From Paenibacillus oryzisoli (GTDB taxonomy: Bacteria > Bacillota > Bacilli > Paenibacillales > NBRC-103111), in the NCBI RefSeq assembly GCF_001653565.1, contig NZ_LYPB01000073.1, forward strand, positions 349,508 through 413,507: a stretch of 64,000 nt of DNA, written 5' to 3'. The translations under genes and the position numbers were made by a program. The stretch's first letter is position 1, and each line of letters begins with the position of its first letter. The notes under the pieces were generated by a model. It did not search any database. It was not told where the DNA came from and was given only the letters and a program-made list of their open reading frames with translations. This document shows positions 1 through 8,611 of this stretch, in pieces.

Positions 1-956
1 CCGTATACACTTTGTAAGCCATACTCGTAATAAACAGGACTGTAGTCGACTCTCGCCATCCAACTTCCGAATCTCCCGAATCCTTCACCTAGCGGAAAAT
101 CTTGAAGCCCGATTGTAAACCCCGTGTGATATAAAGCCTTACGGGCGGAGTCCATATAGTCTACGGAAATATATCTGTCTATGGTTAACAAGGTCAGATT
201 CTGTATCATGTCTCCAAAAAATAAATAGACGAGGATGCCTACACACACAAGGGCTGCCGAATATATACGCCTTTTCATGGCAACCAACAGGAGGATAACG
301 ACAATCGTCAGCAACACTTTAAATCGCAGCGAAAGAAACGCTAGTAGGAAGAAAAGAACCGTATAGATGAGTGATTTGTTGTGCTTCTGAACGAGATAAT
401 TCGCCAAATAGTACAAACCTACAAATACCATAAACCAACCATAGGTACCCGGATGAATAAAGAAAGATTGTACACTGACTAGATTAGATCTCGCATCGAC
501 TAGATTATTCGTGTGCAGCAAATTTCGAAACTGCTCGTGAAACAAGAGATCCACTAGCGCACAGAGAGCAGCCAGACCTCCAAGAATCGTAAAGAGACGT
601 ATCCATGGCCCCGTATTATTTTCGTTCATCGATACGTTTTTAAAAATAAAGAATAATAAGAATCCTTTTATCGTTAATAGTCCACCTGTGAATGTCGTAC
701 TTATGGGTACGTGATGAATGGCGCTGGATAGCAGCCCGAAAAACAAAACGCCTATCGTAATGAGCGACAAGATCAATGTACTACTTTTCATCTTAAAATT
801 AGATCTAACCATGATGATACCAATGCTGCCAATAATGAAGAATTCATCTACATAAGATAAATACGTGCCTAAGGTGTTGTTCAATTGAATGGTGATAAGA
901 TCCTGAGCAAACATGAAGAGTACGAAGCACAAGAAACATCTCATCGTTAGGCTCAT
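1..956 (-). CDS. Wzy/O-antigen-ligase-type polysaccharide polymerase (3' part beyond window edge)
   Basis: This reading frame has no stop before the window edge, so the protein is partial (about 318 residues seen). My translation starts MSLTMRCFLC at an ATG ten bases downstream of an AAGGA site. It is very hydrophobic, with many membrane segments and short charged loops, and contains the region VDYSPVYYEYGLQS near the visible end. That composition and its place after glycosyltransferases fit an integral-membrane polymerase that joins repeat units outside the membrane. It is the most distal visible gene of the operon running from about 6.7 kb. The O-antigen ligase/Wzy family assignment is inference from topology and context. 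Confidence 0.7.
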   Translation of the reverse strand, partial: MSLTMRCFLCFVLFMFAQDLITIQLNNTLGTYLSYVDEFFIIGSIGIIMVRSNFKMKSSTLILSLITIGVLFFGLLSSAIHHVPISTTFTGGLLTIKGFLLFFIFKNVSMNENNTGPWIRLFTILGGLAALCALVDLLFHEQFRNLLHTNNLVDARSNLVSVQSFFIHPGTYGWFMVFVGLYYLANYLVQKHNKSLIYTVLFFLLAFLSLRFKVLLTIVVILLLVAMKRRIYSAALVCVGILVYLFFGDMIQNLTLLTIDRYISVDYMDSARKALYHTGFTIGLQDFPLGEGFGRFGSWMARVDYSPVYYEYGLQSVY

Positions 957-984
957 TATGAATCATTCCTTTTGGAGGCTATTT

Positions 985-2043
985 TCATTTCAAAATGAGT
1001 CGTTGATACAGGTGTGATAGTTCGTTCATCAGCCTATTCATATCAAAATGATTATGAATCAATGCCCTGTTCTTCTCTCCCATTGTGATAATCGTATTCT
1101 TGTCTTTCAGCAGCATTTCCAGTGATCTAGTTAGCCCCTCAATGTCACCCGGTTCAATCAAATAACCATTCTCCCCATGCTGGATAACCTCAGGTATGCC
1201 CCCAACGTAAGTTGAAATAACCGGTAGTGAGAAATTCATCGCTTCCAAGATGGCCATTGGCAATCCCTCATTGTACGATGGCAATACTAGCATATCTACG
1301 CTTCTTAGCAATTCTTCCTTCTCCTGAACGTTTATCCAACCTAGGACGTCAACCGTATCCTGGATACCATAGTTATGAATCCTCTGTTTCACTTCTGTTA
1401 TTTCCCCATCACCAGCTAATAGGAACTTACAGGCAACCCCTTTTTCTCTCAAATTTCTGATAGCTAGAAGTAGATCATAAGTTCCCTTACGCTCCCCTAA
1501 TCTCCCTAGAAAAAGACAAATCGGTGTCGAATTCGAGCGGCTAATCGGTTCCTCCATTGTAAAAACCCCGTTATAAAGAATCTCTATTTTCCGGCTAGGA
1601 ACAATGGTAGAGAAGTACTTCTTCCATTCTTGTGATAAAACGACTACGGTATCGACGCTATTTAAGATGAACTGACAATACCTCTTCTGGAACTTATTGT
1701 GATTGTAAAACTCATCGAAACTTGCTGCATGTATATGCAGGATAATGGGCACTCTGACCATTTTGCCAACCATGACCATGATAGATTTCCTGTAAAAGCT
1801 CCCTCCATTGGACATATGGATATGAACGACGTCCGGCCTATGCCATAACAACTGATAGAGGTACTTAAACAGACCTACTATGAAAATGTGTAATCGGGCT
1901 ATAACACTCCCTGTTATGTACGTTTCCACTCTCGTTAAATCATATTGTTCATTGAGATTGGATTGTTCTATATTTCGAATGACCGTAACGATGCCGCCCA
2001 TATCCTTTAACGATGAACCTACGACAAGAATCTTCGCTTTCAT
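985..2043 (-). CDS. GT4-family glycosyltransferase (GT-B fold)
   Basis: The 352-residue protein begins MKAKILVVGSSLKDMGGIVTVI, with the N-terminal GG(I) loop of GT-B enzymes. Near residues 250-275 it carries LPSYNEGLPMAILEAM, the E-x7-E nucleotide-sugar binding motif of family GT4. It has no signal peptide and should act on the cytoplasmic face on a lipid-linked sugar. The start has GGAGGGAG seven bases upstream. It lies between the PssE-type gene and the Wzy-type polymerase, consistent with a repeat-unit glycosyltransferase. Donor and acceptor sugars cannot be told from sequence. Confidence 0.88.
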   Translation of the reverse strand: MKAKILVVGSSLKDMGGIVTVIRNIEQSNLNEQYDLTRVETYITGSVIARLHIFIVGLFKYLYQLLWHRPDVVHIHMSNGGSFYRKSIMVMVGKMVRVPIILHIHAASFDEFYNHNKFQKRYCQFILNSVDTVVVLSQEWKKYFSTIVPSRKIEILYNGVFTMEEPISRSNSTPICLFLGRLGERKGTYDLLLAIRNLREKGVACKFLLAGDGEITEVKQRIHNYGIQDTVDVLGWINVQEKEELLRSVDMLVLPSYNEGLPMAILEAMNFSLPVISTYVGGIPEVIQHGENGYLIEPGDIEGLTRSLEMLLKDKNTIITMGEKNRALIHNHFDMNRLMNELSHLYQRLILK

Positions 2044-2055
2044 TCTAGCTCCCTC

Positions 2056-2538
2056 CTATCCTAAGGTTTGAAGATATGCCTTAATAGCGTGAAGGAGGTT
2101 GGATTCCTCTTGTATGTATGCGTTAAAGTGCAGATGATCAATCTCAGTAAGTAGCAACCTTAATTGATCCACATCTTCGGCAACCTGAATGTATCCCTTC
2201 TCTCCAAAGGCAGTTGAAATTTCGGCTTGATGATCATCGACATGTTCGCCTAATGATCGCCTTCTGGGCATGACGATTACTTTCTTGTTGTATTTGAGCG
2301 CATTGAGAATAGAACCGATACCACCATGCGTAATGCATACGTCGCACGCTCTCGTTAATTGATCCATCTCTTCAAGTTTGTAAAAGTCAGCGTATGTATA
2401 CTGTCTAGGCTTATAATCTGAATAGCCAATCTGAGCGATAACGGAATCTGTCAGTACGCCTTCTTCTACTAATTGATCTACGGAGCGTAATAATCGATTG
2501 AATTGAAATCTCTGCGTACCTACCGTTATCAAGATCAA
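2056..2538 (-). CDS. PssE/Cps14G-type glycosyltransferase catalytic subunit (TTG start)
   Basis: The family begins with a short strand and the VGTQ motif; here ITVGTQRFQFNRLL follows a TTG codon at 2538. That TTG has GGGGGAG six bases upstream and overlaps the TGA of the preceding PssD-type gene, so I choose it over an ATG 54 bases further upstream lying inside the neighbour. The 160-residue protein carries THGGIGSILNAL, typical of the C-terminal half of glycosyltransferase family 28. It is expected to pair with the PssD/Alg14-like membrane partner to form a two-subunit glycosyltransferase. Translational coupling fits equal production of both subunits. Confidence 0.85.
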   Translation of the reverse strand: MILITVGTQRFQFNRLLRSVDQLVEEGVLTDSVIAQIGYSDYKPRQYTYADFYKLEEMDQLTRACDVCITHGGIGSILNALKYNKKVIVMPRRRSLGEHVDDHQAEISTAFGEKGYIQVAEDVDQLRLLLTEIDHLHFNAYIQEESNLLHAIKAYLQTLG

Positions 2539-2993
2539 TATAAGCTCCCCCTGTACGTCCCAGTCGGATAAACGTCTCTTAGTTGCTCCCATTGAATATA
2601 AAATTGATCGGCAATTTTATAGATGAGCCTACCGGTTACACTAGCCGTATACACTTTGGCAAAGCTTTCAATGTACACAACTTTCGCACCGAACAGTTTT
2701 CCCAGTACACAGAGTCCTAGGACAGCGCCTGCTCCTGTCGTTATAATGACTTTCGGCCTCTCTTTAACTAGGATATACAAGGACATGAACAAATTAAGAA
2801 ATAAATGGAGGAAGAGGAGGACATTCTTTCTTTCCTGCTGCGCTAAGTAATAGACCCTTTCTTGGTCTTTCAGAGATCGACTCATCTCACTTTGCTCTGT
2901 AATAATGAAATAGTTATGCTCCGCAACGGCCGGAATGATCTTCTTCAATTCACCCAAGTGACCTCCAGTGGAACTGGCTAAACAAATCTTCAT
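2535..2993 (-). CDS. PssD/Cps14F/Alg14-type glycosyltransferase membrane subunit
   Basis: The 152-residue protein starts MKICLASSTGGHLGEL, the conserved GGH loop of the Alg14/PssD family. It has one hydrophobic segment around residues 55-75 and ITTGAGAVLGLCVLGKLFGAKVVYIES. In this family the subunit anchors the catalytic PssE-type partner at the membrane and helps bind the acceptor. The ATG is preceded by AAAGGAGAG. Its stop codon overlaps the TTG start of the catalytic subunit downstream, which supports a heterodimer. Confidence 0.88.
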   Translation of the reverse strand: MKICLASSTGGHLGELKKIIPAVAEHNYFIITEQSEMSRSLKDQERVYYLAQQERKNVLLFLHLFLNLFMSLYILVKERPKVIITTGAGAVLGLCVLGKLFGAKVVYIESFAKVYTASVTGRLIYKIADQFYIQWEQLRDVYPTGTYRGSLY

Positions 2994-3079
2994 CTAAGCT
3001 CTCTCCTTTCAGAGGATGACTGGCGCATGCAAGGCACGCCCCAGTTATCCTCCTTCAAATGGGCGAATTCAGACTTCAA

Positions 3080-3772
3080 TTAATAAGCATTTTTGGACCC
3101 GAGCAAGGCTCTGAATGTTCTCATAATGATTATGACTTCTAATGAAAGTTTCCGCTCCCGAATATACGTCAGATCCAATTCCACCATTTCCTCAAACCCA
3201 ATGTCGTTCCGACCACTAACTTGCCATAACCCTGTACACCCAGGCGTAACTTGCAGCCGTTGTTTATGATAGGCGCTGTATTGCTCAACTTCACGAAGGA
3301 GTGGGGGTCTTGGCCCTACTAAACTCATATCACCCTTCAACACATTCCATAATTGTGGAAGTTCATCCATACTTGTTCTTCGCATGAATTTCCCGACTTT
3401 GGTAATACGGGGGTCTTCTTTCATTTTAAACATATGGCCTTCCATTTCATTCTGATCAAGCAGCTCGTCAAGCAGCTCTTCTGCATTCGATACCATCGAT
3501 CTCAACTTGTACATGTTGAATACTTTCTCATCTTTACCTACTCGCTGCTGATAGAAGAATATGTGTCCCTTCGGATCCTCTAACTTGATGCGTATCGCTA
3601 GCACAATGAACAAGGGCAAGCAAACAAGCAGTCCTAAACATGCACCTATCATATCCAATACTCGTTTAGCAATTCCATAGTAAACCATTGAACTATCTGC
3701 CCTTTTCCATCTTGTTCTAGGATAGTATTGGTTTGCCTCGAATACCGATGAATCGTTGGATAATTTAGACAT
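3080..3772 (-). CDS. Polyprenyl-phosphate phosphoglycosyl transferase (bacterial sugar transferase family)
   Basis: The 230-residue protein has KRVLDMIGACLGLLVCLPLF (one membrane or re-entrant helix, about residues 32-58) followed by the family core: FFYQQRVGK, LRSM, DELPQLWNVLKGDMSLVGPRPP and TPGCTGLWQVSGRND. It should transfer a sugar-1-phosphate from a UDP-sugar to undecaprenyl phosphate and so start repeat-unit assembly. A second enzyme of this family is fused into the protein at 16514-18097, so the island carries two initiating transferases. It sits directly downstream of galU, which could supply its UDP-sugar. Confidence 0.92.
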   Translation of the reverse strand: MSKLSNDSSVFEANQYYPRTRWKRADSSMVYYGIAKRVLDMIGACLGLLVCLPLFIVLAIRIKLEDPKGHIFFYQQRVGKDEKVFNMYKLRSMVSNAEELLDELLDQNEMEGHMFKMKEDPRITKVGKFMRRTSMDELPQLWNVLKGDMSLVGPRPPLLREVEQYSAYHKQRLQVTPGCTGLWQVSGRNDIGFEEMVELDLTYIRERKLSLEVIIIMRTFRALLGSKNAY

Positions 3773-3786
3773 TCGTTTCCCTCCTT

Positions 3787-4680
3787 CTAGCCAATGGCGC
3801 GAGGTGACTTTTCACGTTTGAGCACTTCACCCAGCGCCTGCAAGAGTGGCATTCTAAGCTCATTGTTCCGAAGAGCGAAATCTAACGAAGTAAGAATAAA
3901 TCCAAGCTTTTCACCTACATCATATCTAATCCCATTAAAATGATAGGCATACACATTCTGTATCTCATTCAGTTTCGAAATGGCATCCGTTAACTGGATT
4001 TCTCCCCCAGCGCCACGTTCTTGCAGGTCGAGAAACTCAAATATTTCTGGCGTAAGAATGTATCGTCCCATAATGGCAAGCTTGGAAGGTGCCGTCCCTG
4101 GTTGTGGTTTCTCCACAAGATTGCGAACTTGATACAATTTCCCATTGCGATTCACAGGATCTATGATGCCATATCGTTTGGTTTCTTCCTCAGAAACGGG
4201 CTGCACGCCAATGACGGAACATTGTGTCCGTTCATATTGATTCATTAATTGTTTCAAGCAAGGTACTTCCGCCGTCACAATATCATCACCTAGCAACACA
4301 GCGAATGGCTCGTTACCGATAAATCGACGTGCACACCAGACGGCATGACCGAGCCCTTTCGCTTCCTTTTGACGAATATAATGAATGTCTACTTTGGCCG
4401 GCCTCAGAATTTCCTCGAGCAGCTCCAACTTCCCTTTCTCCGCTAAGCTGTATTCCAATTCAAAGGCATTGTCGAAATGGTCCTCGATCGCACGCTTTCC
4501 TTTCCCCGTCACAATGATGATGTCTTCAATTCCTGATTCAATCGCTTCTTCTACGATGTATTGGATGGTGGGTTTATCGACAATGGGCAGCATTTCTTTC
4601 GGCATCGCTTTCGTTGCGGGTAAGAATCGGGTCCCTAAACCAGCTGCAGGAATAATTGCTTTCCTTACTGTTCTCTCCAT
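3787..4680 (-). CDS. galU: UTP-glucose-1-phosphate uridylyltransferase (copy 1)
   Basis: The 297-residue protein has the full GalU signature: KAIIPAAGLGTRFLPATKAM near the start (nucleotide-binding loop), then PKEMLPIVDKP, FAVLLGDDIV (metal-binding region), VEKP and GRYILTPEIFE. It makes UDP-glucose from UTP and glucose-1-phosphate for polysaccharide synthesis. A close paralogue lies at 23415-24290 in the eps operon. The last 20 residues are extended compared with that copy. Membership in the Wzz/BY-kinase operon is inferred from same-strand spacing of 15-40 bases. Confidence 0.95.
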   Translation of the reverse strand: MERTVRKAIIPAAGLGTRFLPATKAMPKEMLPIVDKPTIQYIVEEAIESGIEDIIIVTGKGKRAIEDHFDNAFELEYSLAEKGKLELLEEILRPAKVDIHYIRQKEAKGLGHAVWCARRFIGNEPFAVLLGDDIVTAEVPCLKQLMNQYERTQCSVIGVQPVSEEETKRYGIIDPVNRNGKLYQVRNLVEKPQPGTAPSKLAIMGRYILTPEIFEFLDLQERGAGGEIQLTDAISKLNEIQNVYAYHFNGIRYDVGEKLGFILTSLDFALRNNELRMPLLQALGEVLKREKSPRAIG

Positions 4681-4721
4681 CCCATACTCCTCCTCATATC
4701 GTCTCTCTGTCTCTTCTCTAT

Positions 4722-5405
4722 TTAGTCGCCATAATAGTCGTAATAAGCCCCATCACTTTTCTTAGGGCGCTTGTTGTTAAGAACGACACCTAGCACTTTC
4801 GCTTGCACTCTTTGCAGGTTATGAATAGCTTTCCTAGCCATATCTCGCTTGACTTTCCCATCGCGAATGACCATGACAACACCATCACATTTGGTAGCCA
4901 AAATTTGTGCGTCGGCCACAGCTAACGTTGGCGGCGAATCAATAATAATGACATCAAATCTGGCTGCCATTTCCTCAAGAAATACGGTCATCTTCTGCGA
5001 CATGAGCAGTTCAGATGGATTCGGAGGGATCGGACCTGAGGGAATAAGGAATAAGTTCTCGATCGACGTCTCACAGATGAACTCATCGAACTGGTTTCGG
5101 TTCACAATTGCGCTGGTTAAGCCATACCGATTCGACTTTCCAAAATAATGATGAAGGGTTGGTTTTCGTAAATCGGCATCAACAATGAGCACCTTCTTTC
5201 CCTCTTGTGCGTAGGCAACGGATAAGTTAGCAGCTGTCGTCGATTTGCCATCACCAGGCTGCGCCGATGTTACTAATAGGGTCTTCATGCTGCGATCAAT
5301 CGATGAGAACTGAATGTTCGTTCTTAACGTACGATACGATTCGGACACTTGCGATTTCGGATGCGATTCTGTGATGAGAGGATGCTTATTGATTAGCGTT
5401 CGCAT
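4722..5405 (-). CDS. CpsD/CapB-type bacterial tyrosine kinase (BY-kinase 1)
   Basis: The protein has a Walker A motif in TSAQPGDGKSTTAANL, a Walker A' motif VLIVDADLRKP, a Walker B motif DVIIIDSPP, and a C-terminal tyrosine cluster GAYYDYYGD that is the usual autophosphorylation tail. In Bacillota this kinase works with a separate Wzz-type membrane activator, here encoded immediately upstream and overlapping. The ATG at 5405 is preferred because AAGGTGG lies 12 bases upstream; a GTG at 5417 is the alternative. Phosphorylation cycles of such kinases control polysaccharide chain length and export. Confidence 0.92.
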   Translation of the reverse strand: MRTLINKHPLITESHPKSQVSESYRTLRTNIQFSSIDRSMKTLLVTSAQPGDGKSTTAANLSVAYAQEGKKVLIVDADLRKPTLHHYFGKSNRYGLTSAIVNRNQFDEFICETSIENLFLIPSGPIPPNPSELLMSQKMTVFLEEMAARFDVIIIDSPPTLAVADAQILATKCDGVVMVIRDGKVKRDMARKAIHNLQRVQAKVLGVVLNNKRPKKSDGAYYDYYGD

Positions 5406-6141
5406 AGACCGTATCACCCACCTTTCTAGGGGATTGCGTAGATGCTTTGTTCGGCAGATCTTCTGGTTTCACGTTAGCAATGGTAGCAAGTGTAGGTAAG
5501 CCAAGATATTGTTCAATGTCGGCTTCCGATTGGATGGAATCATCTAGGTAATTTAGAAGAAGCACGAAGCTAATAGCCAACATCAGAGACACTACGAATG
5601 CAATCACAACATTCATGATCGTATGAGGTGATACAGGTCTTTGATTTTCTTCGGGCTTAGCTTCGTTCAAAATAACAACATTATCTACTTTCATAATGGA
5701 AGGAATTGTAGTCTTGAATACATCGGAGACGGCATTGACTGCCTTAGCTGCGTTCTCTGGCGAGGAACTTCGAATGGTTATAGTCATTACTTGCGTATCC
5801 ACCGTGGAGCTAACCAGAACCATGTCCTTGAGGTCAGCACTTGTCAAACCAAGATCGGGATACTTCGTAATCACATTGTCGAGGATGGCTGGGGTTAAAA
5901 TAATTTCCTTATACGTTTTAATCAACAACGCATTCGTCCGTATGGAATCGTAATCGAGATTCTCTCTGCCTGCGACGTCCGTCGATTTATTGACGATGAT
6001 CTTCGAACTGGCTTCATAGAGAGGAGTGATTAAATAGTAGCTCACAAGCCCTGTAACTACACTTGCTAGAAGTACAATGCCAGCAATTAGCCCTAACTTT
6101 TTTTGAACAATGGTCAAATATTGCCTAAGTTCTATTTCCAT
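5386..6141 (-). CDS. Wzz/CapA-type chain-length modulator and BY-kinase activator (copy 1)
   Basis: The start MEIELRQYLTIVQKK has GGAGGT four bases upstream, so the longer frame reaching 6201 is not used. About 251 residues: a cytoplasmic N-terminus, a membrane segment at about 17-38, an extracellular part, a Pro-rich stretch (KPEENQRPVSPHTI) and a second membrane segment near 178-200, followed by a cytoplasmic tail. This is the Wzz topology seen in CapA/EpsA/YveK proteins. Its 3' end overlaps the BY-kinase gene by about 20 bases, matching the functional pair. Confidence 0.92.
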   Translation of the reverse strand: MEIELRQYLTIVQKKLGLIAGIVLLASVVTGLVSYYLITPLYEASSKIIVNKSTDVAGRENLDYDSIRTNALLIKTYKEIILTPAILDNVITKYPDLGLTSADLKDMVLVSSTVDTQVMTITIRSSSPENAAKAVNAVSDVFKTTIPSIMKVDNVVILNEAKPEENQRPVSPHTIMNVVIAFVVSLMLAISFVLLLNYLDDSIQSEADIEQYLGLPTLATIANVKPEDLPNKASTQSPRKVGDTVYANANQ

Positions 6142-6221
6142 TGTGACCTCCGATCGTGATTGTACTATTGAAATCGGGAAAATCCCTGCTCCATGACGCA
6201 ATGTTCAAGTTCGAGCCGCAG

Positions 6222-6262
6222 CCAAGTCAAGAAGGAGTCTCTGAGAGACTCTTTCTTCTTGG
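6222..6262. terminator. Long hairpin between the PilZ-like gene and wzz1
   Basis: A nearly perfect inverted repeat has arms beginning CCAAG and ending CTTGG, with an inner stem AAGGAGTCTC/GAGACTCTTT and a 3-base loop. There is no clear run of T after either arm. It may act as an attenuator or a processing/stability element rather than a classical terminator. Confidence 0.45.
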
Positions 6263-6270
6263 CCCGCAAA

Positions 6271-6711
6271 TTAGCACGAAACATCCATTGTTGTCTTATT
6301 GGCTAGCTCCATGGCATTGATATAGCCACGTACCGCTTTGCCAAATTCATTCTTGAATTGATACTCCCAGAAACGAAGAGTTTGCAGCACGGTATCGCCT
6401 GTTGAAGTTTCTTCCTTCAGCCACTCTACTGCATAGACATACCCATTCTCTCTCAGACTTTTTTCACGAAGCACACCGCATAACGAGATCTCTTGGTTAT
6501 GAAACTTAAATTGGAAACACCAAATCACATTTTCATTTGTGGGCAGACTTAAAGAAGAAGTGAAGCCCATTCGCGATGGACTCATGTCGATGACTTTGAA
6601 CGGCGTATACTTGGAGTCCAACATTCGACCGTCAATCTGTTTAATATTCATCAAACCATAACAAGGATATTCCAAAACAGTTTCTGAGCATTCTGCCCAA
6701 GATGTCGTCAT
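6271..6711 (-). CDS. PilZ-like domain protein
   Basis: The 146-residue protein has VIDMSPSRMGF around residues 40-50, matching the D-x-S-x-x-G part of PilZ c-di-GMP receptors, followed by alternating beta strands and YVYAVEWL as in PilZ barrels. The usual RxxxR motif before it is not evident, so c-di-GMP binding is uncertain. The ATG follows AAGGAGGGG. It sits at the head of the Wzz1/BY-kinase operon, separated by a hairpin, and a GATAC-type operator lies just upstream. An HD-GYP protein is encoded at 61.6 kb, making c-di-GMP input plausible. Confidence 0.6.
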   Translation of the reverse strand: MTTSWAECSETVLEYPCYGLMNIKQIDGRMLDSKYTPFKVIDMSPSRMGFTSSLSLPTNENVIWCFQFKFHNQEISLCGVLREKSLRENGYVYAVEWLKEETSTGDTVLQTLRFWEYQFKNEFGKAVRGYINAMELANKTTMDVSC

Positions 6712-6728
6712 CGATTCCCCTCCTTAAT

Positions 6729-6743
6729 GTTACGATATGTATC
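6729..6743. promoter_or_regulatory. GATAC-type palindromic operator upstream of the PilZ-like gene
   Basis: The 15-mer GTTACGATATGTATC matches the repeated pattern G(A/T)TAC-N5-GTATC found at many promoters in this window. It is 18 bases upstream of the PilZ-like start codon, so a bound protein would block transcription or initiation. Confidence 0.6.
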
Positions 6744-6823
6744 ATTGTGAGCATGACTAGACTAGGAGCTAACTTCTCTGTACGATAAGTGTGGTAGGAT
6801 TGGTCTCGACGAGGCGATGTCGG

Positions 6824-6976
6824 TTAATGCTCGTGAGTGAGGGGGGCATGAGTTGGAGCAACTTGGAGGGGCTTCTTCGACTGGCTTTCTTTCCACAACA
6901 GAAATTGTTGCACATCCAGTCCCAAATGTCTTAAAATATCGTTAATCTCAAGTGTAACTGGTTTATCTTTTTCCAT
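6824..6976 (-). CDS. Small hypothetical protein (50 residues)
   Basis: A short frame starts MEKDKPVTLEINDILRHLGL, with CAGGAG 12 bases upstream of the ATG and a TAA stop. The protein is hydrophilic, without membrane segment or recognised domain; the first 30 residues look helical and the tail is Pro/His/Thr-rich. Support comes mainly from the strong promoter at 7036-7064, whose spacer is filled by a GATAC operator and which points at this gene. I do not recognise a family. It could be a small regulatory or adaptor protein. Confidence 0.6.
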   Translation of the reverse strand: MEKDKPVTLEINDILRHLGLDVQQFLLWKESQSKKPLQVAPTHAPLTHEH

Positions 6977-7035
6977 AAAAGAGCACCACTCCTGATCATG
7001 ATATGTTCTATGACATTTCTTTTGATTCTGTTTTC

Positions 7036-7064
7036 AATTTATGATACATTTCGTATCTTGTCAA
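7036..7064 (-). promoter_or_regulatory. Promoter with GATAC operator filling the -35/-10 spacer
   Basis: On the minus strand there is a TTGACA -35 box (7059-7064), a 17-base spacer that contains GATACGAAATGTATC, and a TAAATT -10 box (7036-7041). It drives the 50-residue ORF at 6824-6976. Occupation of the palindrome would exclude RNA polymerase, so the binding protein is expected to be a repressor here. Confidence 0.75.
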
Positions 7065-7225
7065 GATAAAACGAGAAAATTCAATAGATCCTCAAAGACT
7101 TGCATCGCACGTGTGAAAATCACTCGTTCTGTTTTCAAAGTTATGCCCGTAAACCGTCAGATATGAATAGAATCCTGCATTAATTCCAGCAAGAAATCTT
7201 GTAAGCGCACCCAAGTCTGATAGAA

Positions 7226-8245
7226 TCAGCGCTCTCGTACGATGTCATTTTGCGAAAATAATGTAGAGCTGATCTCCTTCACCTTCGCCATGTCCGGAAT
7301 CCAATAATATAACCGTGCGCGCACCAACGGATCCATCTCATAGCCACTATGGCCTGGAACTTGCTTGGTTGTAAAATCGTCCGGTGTCATTCCTTTAAAT
7401 AGCCAAGCTAAGCTTATCATATCGCTATCCTTGAAATTGGTATCCACGATATCTTTCTTAACCTTTGTTAGCAAGCCTGCGATTTCTCCAACATGATCTG
7501 GACGCAAAATTTCTGAAGCAACTGTTTTCAATAACTGTGTTTGCTCGCTCTGCCTGTCAAAGTCTCCATTCGCAAAGGCGTATCGTTCCCTTACCAGACT
7601 CAGTGCCAATTTGCCATCTATATGCTGTTGGCCTTGAGGCAGTGTCACTCCAGCGTGTAGTAAATGTATATTCTGTCTAACCTCTACATTCACACCGCCA
7701 ATGGTGTCGATGAAATCCTCAAAACCTTTGAAATTAGTCTTCATGTAATAATTAATGGGTACATCTAGGAAATTGGATACAGTCTGAAGAGCTTCCTTCG
7801 TCCCCTCCTCGTTACCTCCCCGCATCTCGCCAAGCATATGTGCATGGTTTATTTTGGTATATCCCACACCTTCCATGTAGACACGACTGTCCCTGGGGAT
7901 TGAAATCATATTGATTTTACGCATGCTAGGAATAATGTGTAGGACGATAATAACATCCGATCTTGAATTCTCTGTACCTCTAGCGTCCGTTCCAAGCAGA
8001 AGCACATTGAATGACTTTAGCGGGTGAGCGGGTGCTTGCTGCATAACTTGAGGCGTTCCTTCCACAGCAGCAGCAGACTGACTAATCGTCACTCCCTCCT
8101 CAATGGGAAGCGATGGCCTGCTTAGAACCGGCACGTCCACTTGCTCAAAGTGACGAATGGGCTCATATTTCCAATAAACACTTAATCCTCCCCCAATGAT
8201 TCCAACAAAGAGACAGCCTGCAGTGTACATTACCCAACGGCGCAT
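7226..8245 (-). CDS. LytR-CpsA-Psr (LCP) family cell-wall glycopolymer ligase
   Basis: The 339-residue protein has one N-terminal membrane anchor (residues 5-24) and an extracellular LCP domain: LLLGTDARGTENSRSDVIIV, MISIPRDSRVYMEG with the conserved Asp/Arg residues, YTKINHAHMLG, and LSLVRERYAFANGDFDRQSEQ. Enzymes of this family move undecaprenyl-pyrophosphate-linked polymers onto peptidoglycan. Its start has AAAGGAGTG seven bases upstream. A GATAC operator lies 32-46 bases upstream of the start. Position beside an EPS island suggests a role in anchoring polysaccharide or wall acid, which is inference. Confidence 0.93.
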   Translation of the reverse strand: MRRWVMYTAGCLFVGIIGGGLSVYWKYEPIRHFEQVDVPVLSRPSLPIEEGVTISQSAAAVEGTPQVMQQAPAHPLKSFNVLLLGTDARGTENSRSDVIIVLHIIPSMRKINMISIPRDSRVYMEGVGYTKINHAHMLGEMRGGNEEGTKEALQTVSNFLDVPINYYMKTNFKGFEDFIDTIGGVNVEVRQNIHLLHAGVTLPQGQQHIDGKLALSLVRERYAFANGDFDRQSEQTQLLKTVASEILRPDHVGEIAGLLTKVKKDIVDTNFKDSDMISLAWLFKGMTPDDFTTKQVPGHSGYEMDPLVRARLYYWIPDMAKVKEISSTLFSQNDIVRER

Positions 8246-8276
8246 GTAGTCACTCCTTTAACTTATCTATTTATTA

Positions 8277-8291
8277 GATACGTATTGTATC
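8277..8291. promoter_or_regulatory. GATAC-type operator upstream of the LCP gene
   Basis: GATACGTATTGTATC is a perfect 5-5-5 palindrome of the recurring type, 32 bases before the LCP start codon. Confidence 0.65.
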
Positions 8292-8330
8292 AACGAGGTT
8301 GTAGAACTACAAGAAGAAAACAAATAATAA

Positions 8331-8363
8331 GCCACGACTCTTATGCAACTAAGAGAACGTGGC
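8331..8363 (-). terminator. Hairpin downstream of the zinc-ribbon gene
   Basis: GCCACG and CGTGGC form the outer stem, with CTTA/TAAG inside; on the minus strand the stem is followed by TTATTATTTG. It sits 57 bases after the 8420-8611 gene and would end its transcript before the LCP promoter. Confidence 0.55.
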
Positions 8364-8419
8364 CTACTGGTGGTGACAAGTCCATTTCATGTCTCTCATG
8401 TTGCTCCCGCCTTATCCCA

Positions 8420-8611
8420 TTAAATCCAACTCGCAACTGCCATTTCTTCAACAAAGTTCGGCATGTAAATGGCCTGCATCGTTTCGCATTTCATGCAATG
8501 GGCCAATGGAATGGTTGTATGATAGTAGCCTGTCTTAAAAATCTTCCTGGCATAACACTTATCCATCATTTCGTTGCATTCGACACAAAATACTTTTTCA
8601 AAAAGAATCAT
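8420..8611 (-). CDS. Small zinc-ribbon-like protein (two CxxC pairs)
   Basis: The 63-residue protein MILFEKVFCVECNEMM... contains CVEC near residue 9 and CMKC near residue 39, separated by about 30 residues, a spacing typical of small zinc ribbons such as YgiT-like domains. The ATG follows GAGGGGGAT, a strong ribosome binding site, and a TATAAT promoter with a GATAC operator in its spacer lies upstream at 8674-8702. It is divergent from the XRE regulator. Function is unknown; zinc binding and a regulatory or antitoxin-like role are inference. Confidence 0.7.
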   Translation of the reverse strand: MILFEKVFCVECNEMMDKCYARKIFKTGYYHTTIPLAHCMKCETMQAIYMPNFVEEMAVASWI

